Part shown: positions 1-13,374 of the stretch, in pieces
Numbering within the stretch: the stretch's first letter is position 1
How the letters are laid out: each line of letters begins with the position of its first letter
NCBI GenBank assembly: GCA_963669155.1
Contig: OZ022591.1
Location: 20,178,605-20,242,604 of the forward strand
Direction: 5' to 3'
From: Arbacia lixula
Taxonomy: Eukaryota; Echinodermata; Echinoidea; Arbacioida; Arbaciidae
Length of the DNA stretch: 64,000 nucleotides
Notes under the pieces: generated by a model
Seen by the model: only the letters and a program-made list of their open reading frames with translations
Told to the model about the DNA's origin: nothing
Databases searched by the model: none
Position numbers and translations under genes: made by a program

Positions 1-80
1 ATCGAAAGAACGGCAAGTATATATACGCCGCCCCAGGATCCAACTTAACCCAGGGCATTGTGCTGATTGTCCAATGAGCG
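1..80 (-). promoter_or_regulatory. Promoter of an H2A gene lying left of the window
   Basis: Same sequence as the H2A upstream region at 9056-9135. The TATA element at 18-25 reads TATATATA instead of TATAAATA in unit 1, a one-base difference. A CCAAT-type box lies at 71-75. By alignment the H2A start codon should lie about 73 bp left of base 1. Confidence 0.75.
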
Positions 81-675
81 GCCGAATAGCTGAACGGTGC
101 CAGTATGGCCGGCTTTGCTCGCCGGGCGGAACTGGGCGAGGGATCTCTTTTTTTATTGCGAAACTTTTGCATCATGTCGTATGTTTAATCTTGCACTTGT
201 CAACACAAGCACAAAATTCCAAACATAGCTAGGAATTTGACGCATTACACATAAACATAGTCATATGGACACGTATGTGGGTATAAACTTTCATATTATG
301 TACATGTATATATAGAGCTAGTTAATGATATTCATTCAACAAAATTGTCCATGGATATTTTAAAAGATTTATGTATTTATATACAGGACTACTGTGTTTT
401 GTCTGTTCTTAATGGCGACGCATATTACGCCAGTATCAGTATGATATGATAACACATGCCATATAGGACTCTATTTATCATATGGCGAGAAATGAAATAT
501 ATAGAATCGAATTCAATGTTGTTTTTCTTGAATGTCATTATAGATTCATTGGTGGCTTCTACTTGAATATTTACATCGGTATCGGTTTGAATGTCGCTCC
601 TGATTTACCCTTTTGTCGTTGATGCTTGTATTATTGAAATCATACTACATTTTCATTCTTTTGTAAGTTTTTGGT
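81..675. other. H2A-H3 intergenic spacer, unit 1
   Basis: AT-rich spacer with no credible gene. It holds a short segment near 410-450 (TGGCGAC ... TTACGCCAGT ... ATATGATATGA) that recurs in the insertion at 17381 and in the SGNH repeat units near 41588 and 43285. The same spacer recurs at 9136-9730 and, more diverged, at 16414-16840. Confidence 0.7.
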
Positions 676-691
676 GGCTCTGAAAAGAGCC
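676..691 (-). terminator. Histone H3 mRNA 3' stem-loop
   Basis: Minus strand reads GGCTCTTTTCAGAGCC, the canonical 6-bp stem and 4-nt loop of replication-dependent histone mRNAs, bound by SLBP. It lies 45 nt past the H3 stop codon and is followed by a purine-rich AAAGAATGAAAA stretch fitting the U7-pairing downstream element. Confidence 0.95.
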
Positions 692-736
692 GTTGTGTTG
701 GCTGGCTGGTGCGCCGAGCCTCTCGGGGCGTGAACT

Positions 737-1189
<453 letters not shown>

Positions 1190-1220
1190 TCACAAATAAA
1201 CCGCCAGCAAATGCGGTGCG

Positions 1221-1281
1221 TATTTATATCACTCGAGGGGATTGAGGGGGAGGCACCGCACTGTTGTGATTGGACAATTGG
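1221..1281 (-). promoter_or_regulatory. H3 promoter elements, unit 1
   Basis: Minus strand TATAAATA at 1221-1228, about 75-80 bp upstream of the H3 ATG, and two CCAAT boxes at 1269-1273 and 1277-1281. The same set recurs at 10276-10336. Confidence 0.8.
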
Positions 1282-1719
1282 GTGGATCTTTTGTTAGCTA
1301 GCCGCTCTTCCCTGTCCGACCTAGCCGGATCTCAAAGGAGAGATTTGCTATATAGAAATATATCAGACTTTTTCTCTGATATTTTCACACTCAATTATTC
1401 CTGTATGCAAACAAAGTAATGATAACTCATGAACTTGCCCTGGGTATGCCACAGTGGCAAATGAACACAAGCTGAAAATCACAGACAAATGTGTAATATT
1501 TTATATAGGGATTTGTCGATTTTGTGATGAGTTTAATAAGACACGCAATATGAGGCACGGTAGTAGACGCATTAAGAAAACTCTCATATATTGCTAGAAT
1601 AAAACATCGTGTGCTTCATAAGTTTGATATATTTATAGTACCAGAACAGTCATACCCAAAATATATATGCCAGGCTCATTAAGGAATGCCAATGTGTGGG
1701 TATTTTCATTGATATGATT

Positions 1720-1870
1720 TAGATAATAATGATTTAGATAATAATCTAATTAATATGATTTAGATAATAATCTAAATTATTATTAGATCTTAGATTATCA
1801 TTACTTATAATCTGATTATTATTATTATTATTCTTATAATTCGTTCTTATTATTAATGATATTCTTATTG
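1720..1870. repeat. AT-rich GATTTAGATAATAAT repeats, H3-H2B spacer
   Basis: Short direct and inverted repeats of GATTTAGATAATAAT / ATTATTATCTAAATC followed by (ATT)n. The segment can fold on itself and is duplicated at 10775-10925 in unit 2. No coding content. Confidence 0.75.
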
Positions 1871-1891
1871 GATTCTTTCATGAAAATGTGT

Positions 1892-1907
1892 GGCCCTTAA
1901 AAGGGCC
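1892..1907 (-). terminator. Histone H2B mRNA 3' stem-loop
   Basis: Minus strand GGCCCTTTTAAGGGCC, the histone stem-loop in a GGCCC-stem variant, followed by ATGAAAGAATCC, a typical purine-rich downstream element. Confidence 0.93.
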
Positions 1908-1956
1908 GTTGTGCTGGCTGGCTGGTGCGCCGGGCCTATCGGGGGGTTTCGACGGT

Positions 1957-2328
1957 CTATTTGGAAGTAGTGTACTTGGTGACTGCCTTCGTCCCTTCGC
2001 TGACGGCGTGCTTGGCCAGCTCCCCGGGAAGCAACAGGCGCACTGCCGTCTGAACCTCGCGGCTGCTGATGGTCGATTTCTTGTTGTACTGGCTAAGACG
2101 CGATGCTTCAGCTGCAATTCGTTCAAAGATGTCGTTCACGAAGCTATTCATGATAGACATGGCGCGACTGGAGACACCGGTGTCGGGGTGAACTTGCTTG
2201 AGCACTTTGTAGATGTAGATTCCGTAACTTTCCTTCCTTTTTCTATTCCTCTTCTTGCCGCCGCTAGGGCGTGGAGCCTTTACAGCTTTCTTCGATCCCT
2301 TCTTTGCAACTTGTCCGGTTGGAGCCAT
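1957..2328 (-). CDS. H2B: Histone H2B, copy 1
   Basis: Core histone H2B of 123 codons. It has a Lys-rich N tail (KKGSKKAVK), the [20 protein letters not shown] block at the start of the fold, the [16 protein letters not shown] segment, and the usual C-terminus AVTKYTTSK. Start at 2328, where [10 protein letters not shown] matches echinoderm H2B; stop TAG at 1957-1959. It lacks the SPKK-repeat tail of sperm H2B, so it is a somatic or embryonic type. The protein is identical to the unit 2 copy. Confidence 0.98.
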   Translation of the reverse strand: MAPTGQVAKKGSKKAVKAPRPSGGKKRNRKRKESYGIYIYKVLKQVHPDTGVSSRAMSIMNSFVNDIFERIAAEASRLSQYNKKSTISSREVQTAVRLLLPGELAKHAVSEGTKAVTKYTTSK

Positions 2329-2425
2329 GGTGGACGAGTATGACGTTAGGTAACGCGTGAGATTGGAAAAGATGGTTTAGTCAGCAACGATAACGGAGCT
2401 ATTGATCGCACCCACTCTTATTTTC

Positions 2426-2486
2426 TACTTATACTTGGCCAAGAGATTCGTATTCCACCTTATGCAAATTAGGCGACCGCTATTGG
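2426..2486 (-). promoter_or_regulatory. H2B promoter with octamer, unit 1
   Basis: Minus strand TATAAGTA at 2426-2433, octamer ATTTGCAT at 2462-2469, and CCAAT at 2482-2486. An octamer next to TATA is the classical H2B promoter signature (Oct factor site). It recurs at 11481-11541, with the octamer at 11517-11524. Confidence 0.85.
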
Positions 2487-2589
2487 TTAACGGACCTTGC
2501 GGTGCACTGAACCGGGCAGCTGACCTGCTGGGGGCCTTGAGCGAACACGACTGTAACGTCTCTACCGCGAGATGGCAGCGGACGGAGAC

Positions 2590-3811
2590 ATGATTCTAAC
2601 TTTTCAAAATTGCAATGTTAGACTTCATTAATGTGTAAATGAATATTTTGGATTTAAAATCAGCCTCGATATCTTTATCTTCATTGTCATAGACACGAGT
2701 TTTGCCAAGGCCAAATATCACCCTACAATTTCCTATTTATTGTAACTCTCGTATGGAATAGAAATGTATAAGTTTTTGTACTTCTTAAGTTGATTTGATA
2801 TCCAAATCTAAACATCTAACCAACCACATTTGCATTTACAAAGAAAATTTAGGCATACACCAAGAAGTAAGGAGAGCGTGCTCCATCCTGTACATGACGA
2901 AAAACATTTCATGTCAGCCTTATGGCATATGTAATACACATGCTTATGTAAAATACACTCACTATATTGGGCATTCAAAAATGGTAATTCGTTATACCGT
3001 TGCTGAACTCAAAGACAGCCCCTCCCTTTTTCAGATCACCACAAAACCATCGAAACATTGGCAAAACACATAGAGAAGTGTTAGCAAGCTACATATTCAT
3101 AATTTGAAACTGATACGTAGTGTAAAATTTAAATAATGCCCCTAAAACACGTCTGATTAATAGTCTTTACCTCAGGCTATTTAGAAGTTTGTGTTGAAAT
3201 ATCTGTTTTATTGATTAATCTGTTTATTACATTATGAAACGCATTATGAAAAAAAAAAAATGTTCTATAGAAGGAATCATCTCCAAAAAAATTACTCCTA
3301 AAATTAGGATTTCACACATGCATAATAACCACATAGATACTGCAACAAAGACTATTACTTTTTTCGTAGTACGAAAAAAGTCGGTTTGAAATTTAACGGC
3401 TGAAATTTTTACATATACAGAAAACTTCAACATGCTATATTCTTAAAAATTGTCTGAAATCACACTTTCTGCAATTTATGATCGTGATATACGATTTCAA
3501 ATTTTAGGCTTGCAAAAGGTACGGGCAATCTTTAACTACCGTCGCTTCAATTTATTATTCATTCCCGCTCGATGATTCAAAGGGACTATTTCGTAAGAGA
3601 TCGCTTAGCCAAGCGCATCAAGATCGATGTATAATATACAATAGAATACTAGAGAAATTGTACCAAGAAAAAAGTTATGAAGAACTAGGAGAAAGTGATA
3701 TTCTCCCCAACCATTCGTGTAGTTTATGCAAATTTGACTGATCGTTATTTTCCCTTAGCTACCTATGATAGGTTGTTGCGTCTTGCTTTGATTCTTTTTG
3801 ACTTTTTTGGT
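2590..3811. other. H2B-H4 intergenic spacer, unit 1
   Basis: AT-rich spacer without a supported gene; small open frames here show no recognisable domain and are interrupted or altered in unit 2. It contains a poly-A tract near 3248 that differs in length between units. The indel near 3572-3581 accounts for the 10-bp shift between units. Confidence 0.65.
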
Positions 3812-3827
3812 GGCTCTGAAAAGAGCC
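3812..3827 (-). terminator. Histone H4 mRNA 3' stem-loop
   Basis: Minus strand GGCTCTTTTCAGAGCC followed by ACCAAAAAAGTCAAAAAGAA, a downstream purine-rich element. Confidence 0.95.
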
Positions 3828-3858
3828 GTTGGGTTGGAGCCGTTGGCGCCCAGTCAGA

Positions 3859-4329
<471 letters not shown>

Positions 4330-4385
4330 CTAGCGACGTGTAGGTTCTTCGCTTCAAGTAAATGTCGTGTAAATGATAGTGCACC

Positions 4386-4503
4386 ATAAACACGTGCATA
4401 TTTGTTGTAAGTTGCATTTGGATGATGTAAATACCTACACAAAAATAAAGGTATCAATAAACACGTGCATATTTGCTGTCAGCTGTATTTGGATGATGTA
4501 AAT
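4386..4503. repeat. 71-bp direct repeat upstream of H4
   Basis: Two copies (about 4386-4432 and 4457-4503) of a block beginning AATAAACACGTGCATATTTG and ending GGATGATGTAAAT. Each holds an E-box-like CACGTG. The pair is conserved in unit 2 at about 13431-13548. Confidence 0.75.
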
Positions 4504-4845
4504 TATACCTAGAAAATAAGACAGAACTACCAGACGATACCTCTCTCCATTCACTATTCGGCGATAATATAGTGTAGTTTGTCAACTAGTTTGTCGAAAG
4601 GCCTGAAGTTTTTAATTAAAGATACAATTAATGAATGATACCTTACGGTACAAGTTGTTAAGTAGAATAGTCCTAAAATCGTGCATAGTATTACATTGAA
4701 GTCGAGATGTACAGGATTAACCTTTAATGAAATGATAATGTATCATACATTAGATTTATTTATTTAAAAAAAAAATGCTGGTAGCTTTATGTAACATCGT
4801 AAGATGTTCTTTTTTTTCTCTCTGATTCTTTCATGAATGTTTGGT

Positions 4846-4861
4846 GGCTCTGAAAAGAGCC
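4846..4861 (-). terminator. Histone H1 mRNA 3' stem-loop
   Basis: Minus strand GGCTCTTTTCAGAGCC, then ATGAAAGAATCAGAG as downstream element. It lies 34 nt past the H1 stop. Confidence 0.95.
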
Positions 4862-4894
4862 GTTTTGGTATGTTGCTTGCACGAGTCAGTGCAA

Positions 4895-5470
4895 TTACTT
4901 CTTAGCTGCCTTCTTGGTTGTTTTAGCTTTGGGCTTTGCAGTCTTGGGCTTCGGAGCTGTCGTCTTCTTTGCCGTCTTCTTGGGCGTTGCTTTCTTGGCT
5001 GCCGGTGTCTTCTTCTTGGGTGTCTTCTTCTTCTTCTCAGCTGCCTTCTTGACTGGTTTCTTGACCTTCTTTGCTGCTGTCTTGGTTTTCTTGGCAACCG
5101 CTGCTGCCTTCTTCTTCTCCTTCGCAGCCGCCGCTTTTGCCTTGGACTTCTCTCGCAATGCTTTGGCTTTCTCCTTCTCCTTCTTGGCCTTATCCGCTGC
5201 CTCCGCCTTTGCCGCCTTGCTGTTTAACTTGAATGAACCAGCTGCACCCTTCCCGCTGGTCTGCAGTAGCTTGCCACTCACTACCCCGAGTTTCAAGGCC
5301 TTCTTGATGTGGGGAGTCTGGCGGTCGATGTCCAATGTGTAGTTGGCTGCGATGTACTTCTTAATAGCTTGCAAAGACGAGCCCTTTTTGTCTTTGAGAT
5401 TGGTGATGGCAGCAACTACCATATCCGCCGCGCGGGGGTGGGTGGGAGCCTTCTTCTTCTGATCAGCCAT
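4895..5470 (-). CDS. H1: Linker histone H1, copy 1
   Basis: Linker histone of 191 codons. A short N tail leads to a winged-helix globular domain at about residues 10-82 ([33 protein letters not shown]), followed by a Lys/Ala/Pro-rich C-terminal tail with KK-TPKK and AAKK-type repeats. It binds linker DNA at the nucleosome dyad. Start at 5470, stop TAA at 4895-4897. TATATA at 5504-5509 is upstream. It differs from unit 2: Lys26 here is Thr26 there, and unit 2 has two extra residues (EK) in the tail near residue 100. Confidence 0.97.
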   Translation of the reverse strand: MADQKKKAPTHPRAADMVVAAITNLKDKKGSSLQAIKKYIAANYTLDIDRQTPHIKKALKLGVVSGKLLQTSGKGAAGSFKLNSKAAKAEAADKAKKEKEKAKALREKSKAKAAAAKEKKKAAAVAKKTKTAAKKVKKPVKKAAEKKKKTPKKKTPAAKKATPKKTAKKTTAPKPKTAKPKAKTTKKAAKK

Positions 5471-5503
5471 TGTTAGGGTAAGCGCGAGAACTGAGTTTCA
5501 AGA

Positions 5504-5509
5504 TATATA
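5504..5509 (-). promoter_or_regulatory. H1 TATA element, unit 1
   Basis: TATATA within TATTATATATC, 34-39 bp upstream of the H1 ATG. The spacing to the ATG is short, so the 5' leader would be very brief; the true start site is not shown. The same site is at about 14554-14559 in unit 2. Confidence 0.5.
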
Positions 5510-5689
5510 ATACAAGTCGACCTCAGAAAAACGTCTCTTTAGCTCGCACCTGCGGACTTGAGAGGAAACCGCGGGTGCCGCCGATTGCAATAGGACTTGC
5601 TCATGATAACATGTACACAAATATCTTCTTTGCGTTGCCATATGACCTAATAAAATTTAGGTAATATATTCCCAGAACTGTTGATTCCT

Positions 5690-6641
5690 ATCTATCTATC
5701 TCTTCAACTGCTCATTAACTCTTTGTGTGCCCCCGCGCTACCCTCTCGGTGCCTTGTACGCAATAAGCCCTGTGCCAAGCTTTTTCAATACTTCGCCAGA
5801 TTAGTCTTTGAGCAATGGTTGGTATATTTCAAACTGCTTTAACTACATGTATTGATATGATGGATGGTGTAGCAAGGAAATAATGTGTGTAGAACTTGTA
5901 GGGATTTAAATGCACTTTAAGAAGATTTCTTTGTAGACATTTCCGAGTTTATGCTGGGATTATTCAAATCAATATTAAAATCAACTATTGAAATACATAT
6001 CTCTTTATCAACTTTAATCTTTTCTAACATAGGCAATAAACTCTCTTGGAACCGGTTAATATCGGTGTTGGGTTCTCTGTAAATGACACCTACAACAACT
6101 GTGCAAGTATCAATCTGAACCTTAAGCCATAATGATTCAGCAAAGTTAATATCATACAACAACACCTCCTCCTCGTATGCCAGGGTCCCTACAGTTCACT
6201 TCTAAAGTGTACCCGTCAATCCAAAGAATATCTCGATTAGATGCATTCCAGACTTCAGACAATCCAATGAAGTGAAATTTTGATTCAATGCACTCTTTAT
6301 ACAATAATCTCAAGGCATTGATATTTTTATTTAAAGACCCAATATTTCTATGTGAGATTGCAAAAACTTTTGGGAACTTTGAACATAATCTGCAATCAAA
6401 TTCGTTTGGAGTCAACTCAAAATATCTGTCTATCTCTTCAACTGCTCATTAACTTTCTGTGTGCCCCCGCGCTACGCAATAAGCCTCGTGCCAAGCTTTT
6501 TGCAACACTTCGACAGATTAGTCCTTAGGAAATGGTTGGTATATTTCAAAACTATTGAAATGACGGATGGTGTAGCAAGGATATAATGTGTGCAAGACTT
6601 GTAGGGATTTAAATGTACTTTAAGAGGATTTCTTTGTAGAC
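5690..6641. repeat. Direct repeats (about 220-250 bp) flanking a LINE piece
   Basis: The blocks at about 5690-5937 and 6423-6641 are direct repeats. Both run from TCTCTTCAACTGCTCATTAAC, through GCAATAAGCC and ATGGTTGGTATATTTCAAA, to TTTCTTTGTAGA. They bracket a LINE endonuclease fragment exactly. The two copies differ by several substitutions and a 15-20 bp gap, so they are older than the split between unit 1 and unit 2, where the arrangement recurs (about 14739-14987 and 15473-15709). Confidence 0.8.
5917..6415 (-). pseudogene. LINE endonuclease fragment in H1-H2A spacer, unit 1
   Basis: Two minus-strand frames (6415-6152 and 6165-5917) read as an AP-type LINE endonuclease. The first has a NIGSLNKNINAL start, the IGLSEVWN motif and a GGGV motif; the second has VVVGVIYREPNTD and a degenerate DFNIDL (GDFN in active enzymes). 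A frameshift joins them near 6155-6165. Reverse transcriptase is absent. The clade is not certain (CR1/Jockey-like by motif spacing). It is a dead insertion carried within the histone unit. Confidence 0.8.
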
Positions 6642-7919
6642 CGAGGGTGCAATCAAACGCGTCTGTTTTGGGCTAGATTTTAGTGTAAGGGATATCTGGT
6701 GTGATTTCATTTGTGCAAACAAAATTCGGGGCATACACCCGGCTAGTAATGAGGATAGCGTGTTCCATCCTGTAAATGAATGGAAAACAAATAAGAATAA
6801 ATCTTGGAAACACGATTTTAACCTGCAATCTACGGCTATGGTTTTCGTTATGCCAAATATTTATTTGGAAAATGTCTGGATCTATTCGGCATAATGTTTC
6901 TGCTTGTTGCGTGTATACATTTTTGCGTGCTTATAAACATATATTTAGTCTTTTCATTTAATGGTGAAAAGGCCATGTGTAAGCGGGATCTCAGCTTTTC
7001 TTTAGTATGCAGTTAGTTTGAAAGATACCTATTTTAGCTCATGGCAGATTACTTAATTTAAAAAAGAGCCGGATATGTTGCCAAGCGCGTCTAATTAGTT
7101 TTTTTTTTTTTTATTTAGTAAGTTTCTTTAAAAGTGGTCCATGAGTTACCCCATCTACATGAATAGGTTGTGTTGAGATGTGTTACGGATGTGTGTACGT
7201 GTACCTGAATAAGCCTGTCATAGGATCTAATCTGTCTTAAGAATCTACAGGTGCAATATCAGATCAATTTATTTTAGGTAAAAATAAACTATTGTGGTGG
7301 CATTGAATAGGCACTTTCTTTTATCCAAGAACAGGAAGTAACTTACCAAAAACAATTTCAACCATAGGTAACTACGGAGCGGGTCATCTGAAAACTTGAC
7401 AAAGCATGAAGCAGAATAAGCCGGACACGTATTAATGTCTATAGAAGAGATTATCTAGATGTTTCAATCAGTAAAACCACAATGTAGATGAATATGGTAC
7501 ATGTAGTTGGGTTGTAAACGTTACTCTCAATGTCTCATAATCAACGAAATGTCCATGCACACGATGAATATGTTATAAGCATGATTCTGAATGTCCTGAG
7601 CATCCAGGAATTGAACTTTAATCAACTGGATTATGGTGTAAAAATGGTTTAAAACACCCTTTACATATCTATCAATCCATCTCGGTCGATGGGCTTGCAT
7701 TGTTGTAAATTCATTTTCTCATACATTTCGTTATGTCTCCCTCTCTCTCCTTCTAAATGTATATCATATGTAAATGCAAGTATATATACATATCTGTTTT
7801 TATCCCGTATATATCCACATTTATGTTATAATTATACATGAATATACCAGGTGTACATTTAAAACCTTTGACAAATATTTGTGAAACAAGTTATAACTCG
7901 AATCAATGAAGAGATGCCA
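6642..7919. other. H1-H2A intergenic spacer, unit 1
   Basis: AT-rich spacer, no credible gene. It aligns with unit 2 up to base 7350 (16413); sequence from 7351 to 9320 is missing from unit 2. Confidence 0.65.
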
Positions 7920-8300
7920 TTTGTTTTGCAAGCAGGCTCCGTGACATTTCATTACTTATTATTCTTGTAACCATCATTGGAATATTTAATAGAACAGTTT
8001 CCGACAAAAGTGGATCTAAATGTGTGTGTGTATCAGACCATTAATTCAGAACCCCCTAAATCACCATTCTGTATCACACATTGTGTATGACCCAAAACAT
8101 CTTCTCTGTTAGAAAGATCCTGCATTGTTAATGTTAATTGTTATGACAGCCGCTAGTGGACTTACATTTTGGATACACAATGGCCATTGTTGTTTTCTAA
8201 ATCAAGTATCTGACACACACGCATATTGGGGTACAGAAGTGAAATATTCCAGGGATCATTACAAGATTAATAATAGTAATTATTATAAAAGGCCAGAAAA
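7920..8300. mobile_element. Fold-back MITE-like element downstream of H2A
   Basis: The left arm (about 7920-8050: GCAGGCTCCGTGACATTTCATTA ..., TGTGTGTGTATCAGA, ATTAATTCAGAAC) is an imperfect inverted copy of the right arm (about 8170-8300: ATGGCCATTGTTGTTTTCT, TATCTGACACACACG, GAAATATTCCAGGG). Related copies lie at 26520-28890 (ends) and 54965-55340. No coding capacity. Confidence 0.7.
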
Positions 8301-8562
8301 CCTAATACAAAAGGTTGTCTGCGTGATGTGTCAATTTTGGCTTGATTGGAGTTGCACTTATTTTGTTCAAGTGTGAAAAAGTAGTTTTGAAGATATGCAT
8401 GTAATGATCGATGTGTGTATGATGATATACTTGTGTATACTTTTATATAGCTTTGATACATTCCATAAACCTAATTCTAAAACGTATTAGATTTAACTAC
8501 CACATTAGCAATCTCTCTCTTTCTCTTTGTGGGCAAACGAATTCTTTTTCTGATGAGGTGGT

Positions 8563-8578
8563 GGCCCTGATAAGGGCC
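8563..8578 (-). terminator. Histone H2A mRNA 3' stem-loop
   Basis: Minus strand GGCCCTTATCAGGGCC, a GGCCC-stem histone stem-loop, followed by ACCACCTCATCAGAAAAAGAA. Confidence 0.93.
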
Positions 8579-8608
8579 GTTGTATTAGGTATGTTTGCAA
8601 GATCAAAT

Positions 8609-9226
<618 letters not shown>

Positions 9227-9730
9227 TCATGTCGTATGTTTAATCTTGCACTTGTCAACACGAGCACAAAATTCCAAACATAGCTAGGAATTTGACGCAT
9301 TACACATAAACATAGTCATATGGACACGTATGTGGGTATAAACATTCATATTATGTACATGTATATATAGAGCTAGTTAATGATATTCATTCAACAAAAT
9401 TGTCCATGGATATTTTAAAAGATTTATGTATTTATATACAGGACTACTGTGTTTTGTCTGTTCTTAATGGCGACGCATATTACGCCAGTATCAGTATGAT
9501 ATGATAACACATGCCATATAGGACTCTATTTATCATATGGCGAGAAATGAAATATATAGAATCGAATTCAATGTTGTTTTTCTTGAATGTCATTATAGAT
9601 TCATTGGTGGCTTCTACTTGAATATTTACATCGGTATCGGTTTGAATGTCGCTCCTGATTTACCCTTTTGTCGTTGATGCTTGTATTATTGAAATCATAC
9701 TACATTTTCATTCTTTTGTAAGTTTTTGGT

Positions 9731-9746
9731 GGCTCTGAAAAGAGCC
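9731..9746 (-). terminator. Histone H3 mRNA 3' stem-loop, unit 2
   Basis: Identical to 676-691, offset 9055. Confidence 0.95.
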
Positions 9747-9791
9747 GTTGTGTTGGCTGGCTGGTGCGCCGAGCCTCTCGGGGCGTGAACT

Positions 9792-10244
<453 letters not shown>

Positions 10245-10946
10245 TCACAAATAAACCGCCAGCAAATGCGGTGCGTATTTATATCACTCGAGGGGATTGA
10301 GGGGGAGGCACCGCACTGTTGTGATTGGACAATTGGGTGGATCTTTTGTTAGCTAGCCGCTCTTCCCTGTCCGACCTAGCCGGATCTCAAAGGAGAGATT
10401 TGCTATATAGAAATATATCAGACTTTTTCTCTGATATTTTCACACTCAATTATTCCTGTATGCAAACAAAGTAATGATAACTCATGAACTTGCCCTGGGT
10501 ATGCCACAGTGGCAAATGAACACAAGCTGAAAATCACAGACAAATGTGTAATATTTTATATAGGGATTTGTCGATTTTGTGATGAGTTTAATAAGACACG
10601 CAATATGAGGCACGGTAGTAGACGCATTAAGAAAACTCTCATATATTGCTAGAATAAAACATCGTGTGCTTCATAAGTTTAATATATTTATAGTACCAGA
10701 ACAGTCATACCCAAAATATATATGCCAGGCTCATTAAGGAATGCCAATGTGTGGGTATTTTCATTGATATGATTTAGATAATAATGATTTAGATAATAAT
10801 CTAATTAATATGATTTAGATAATAATCTAAATTATTATTAGATCTTAGATTATCATTACTTATAATCTGATTATTATTATTATTATTCTTATAATTCGTT
10901 CTTATTATTAATAATATTCTTATTGGATTCTTTCATGAAAATGTGT

Positions 10947-10962
10947 GGCCCTTAAAAGGGCC
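10947..10962 (-). terminator. Histone H2B mRNA 3' stem-loop, unit 2
   Basis: Identical to 1892-1907, offset 9055. Confidence 0.93.
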
Positions 10963-11011
10963 GTTGTGCTGGCTGGCTGGTGCGCCGGGCCTATCGGGGG
11001 GTTTCGACGGT

Positions 11012-11383
11012 CTATTTGGAAGTAGTGTACTTGGTGACTGCCTTCGTCCCTTCGCTGACGGCGTGCTTGGCCAGCTCCCCGGGAAGCAACAGGCGCACTG
11101 CCGTCTGAACCTCGCGGCTGCTGATGGTCGATTTCTTGTTGTACTGGCTAAGACGCGATGCTTCAGCTGCAATTCGTTCAAAGATGTCGTTCACGAAGCT
11201 ATTCATGATAGACATGGCGCGACTGGAGACACCGGTGTCGGGGTGAACTTGCTTGAGCACTTTGTAGATGTAGATTCCGTAACTTTCCTTCCTTTTCCTA
11301 TTCCTCTTCTTGCCGCCGCTAGGGCGTGGAGCCTTTACAGCTTTCTTCGATCCCTTCTTTGCAACTTGTCCGGTTGGAGCCAT
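11012..11383 (-). CDS. H2B: Histone H2B, copy 2
   Basis: 123-codon H2B identical in protein to copy 1; one silent change in the basic segment (CCTATTCC versus TCTATTCC near 11299). The octamer promoter (ATTTGCAT at 11517-11524) and TATAAGTA (11481-11488) are intact. Confidence 0.98.
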   Translation of the reverse strand: MAPTGQVAKKGSKKAVKAPRPSGGKKRNRKRKESYGIYIYKVLKQVHPDTGVSSRAMSIMNSFVNDIFERIAAEASRLSQYNKKSTISSREVQTAVRLLLPGELAKHAVSEGTKAVTKYTTSK

Positions 11384-12856
11384 GGTGGACGAGTATGACG
11401 TTGGGTAACGCGTGAGATTGGAAAAGATGGTTTAGTCAGCAACGATAACGGAGCTATTGATCGCACCCACTCTTATTTTCTACTTATACTTGGGCAAGAG
11501 ATTCGTATTCCACCTTATGCAAATTAGGCGACCGCTATTGGTTAACGGACCTTGCGGTGCACTGAACCGGGCAGCTGACCTGCTGGGGGCCTTGAGCGAA
11601 CACGACTGTAACGTCTCTACCGCGAGATGGCAGCGGACGGAGACACGATTCTAACTTTTCAAAATTGCAATGGTAGACTTCATTAATGTGTAAATGAATG
11701 TTTTGGATTTAAAATCAGCCTCGATATCTTTATCTTCATTGTCATAGACACGAGTTTTGCCAAGGCCAAATATCACCCTACAATTTTCTATTTATTGTAA
11801 CTCTCGTATGGAATAGAAATGTATAAGTTTTTGTACTTCTTAAGTTGATTTGATATCCAAATCTAAACATCTAACCAACCACATTTGCATTTACAAAGAA
11901 AATTTAGGCATACACCAAGAAGTAAGGAGAGCGTGCTCCATCCTGTACATGACTAAAAACATTTCATGTCAGCCTTATGGCATATGTAATACACATGCTT
12001 ATGTAAAATACACTCACTATATTGGGCATTCAAAAATGGTAATTCGTTATACCGTTGCTGAACTCAAAGACAGCCCCTCCCTTTTTCAAATCACCACAAA
12101 ACCATCGAAACATTGGCAAAACACATAGAGAAGTGTTAGCAAGCTACATATTCATAATTTGAAACTGATACGTAGTGTAAAATTTAAATAATGCACGTAA
12201 ACAACGTCTGATTAATAGTCTTTACCTCAGGCTATTTAGAAGTTTGTGTTGAAATATCTGTTTTATTGATTAATCTGTTTATTACATTATGAAACGCATT
12301 ATGAAAAAAAAAATGTTCTATAGAAGGAATCATCTCCAAAAAAATTACTCCTAAAATTAGGATTTCACACATGCATAATAACCACATAGATACTGCAACA
12401 AAGACTATTACTTTTTTCGTAGTACGAAAAAAGTCGGTTTGAAATTTAACGGCTGAAATTTTTACATATACAGAAAACTTCAACATGCTATATTCTTAAA
12501 AATGGTCTGGAATCACACTTTCTGCAATTTATGATCGTGATATACGATTTCAAATTTTAGGCTTGCAAAAGGTACGGGCAATCTTTAACTACCGTCGCTT
12601 CAATTTATTATTCATTCCCGCTCGAAGGGACTATTTCGTAAGAGATCGCTTAGCCAAGCGCATCAAGATCGATGTATAATATACAATAGAATACTAGAGA
12701 AATTGTACCAAGAAAAAAGTTATGAAGAACTAGGAGAAAGTGATATTCTCCCCAACCATTCGTGTAGTTTATGCAAATTTGACTGATCGTTATTTTCCCT
12801 TAGCTACCTATGATAGGTTGTTGCGTCTTGCTTTGATTCTTTTTGACTTTTTTGGT

Positions 12857-12872
12857 GGCTCTGAAAAGAGCC
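12857..12872 (-). terminator. Histone H4 mRNA 3' stem-loop, unit 2
   Basis: Identical to 3812-3827, offset 9045. Confidence 0.95.
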
Positions 12873-12903
12873 GTTGGGTTGGAGCCGTTGGCGCCCAGTC
12901 AGA

Positions 12904-13374
<471 letters not shown>

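Noticed and set aside
1888-2343. 151-codon plus-strand open frame opposite H2B (and its twin at 10943)
   Set aside because: Antisense shadow of a conserved, codon-biased gene; no domain and no signals of its own.
4831-5097. Arg/Gln-rich minus-strand frame overlapping H1
   Set aside because: Out-of-frame reading of the H1 tail repeats; the H1 frame is clearly the real one.
4841-5342. Leu/Phe-rich plus-strand frames opposite H1 that look like membrane proteins
   Set aside because: They are the complement of Lys-rich codons (AAG read as CTT); artefact of H1 composition.
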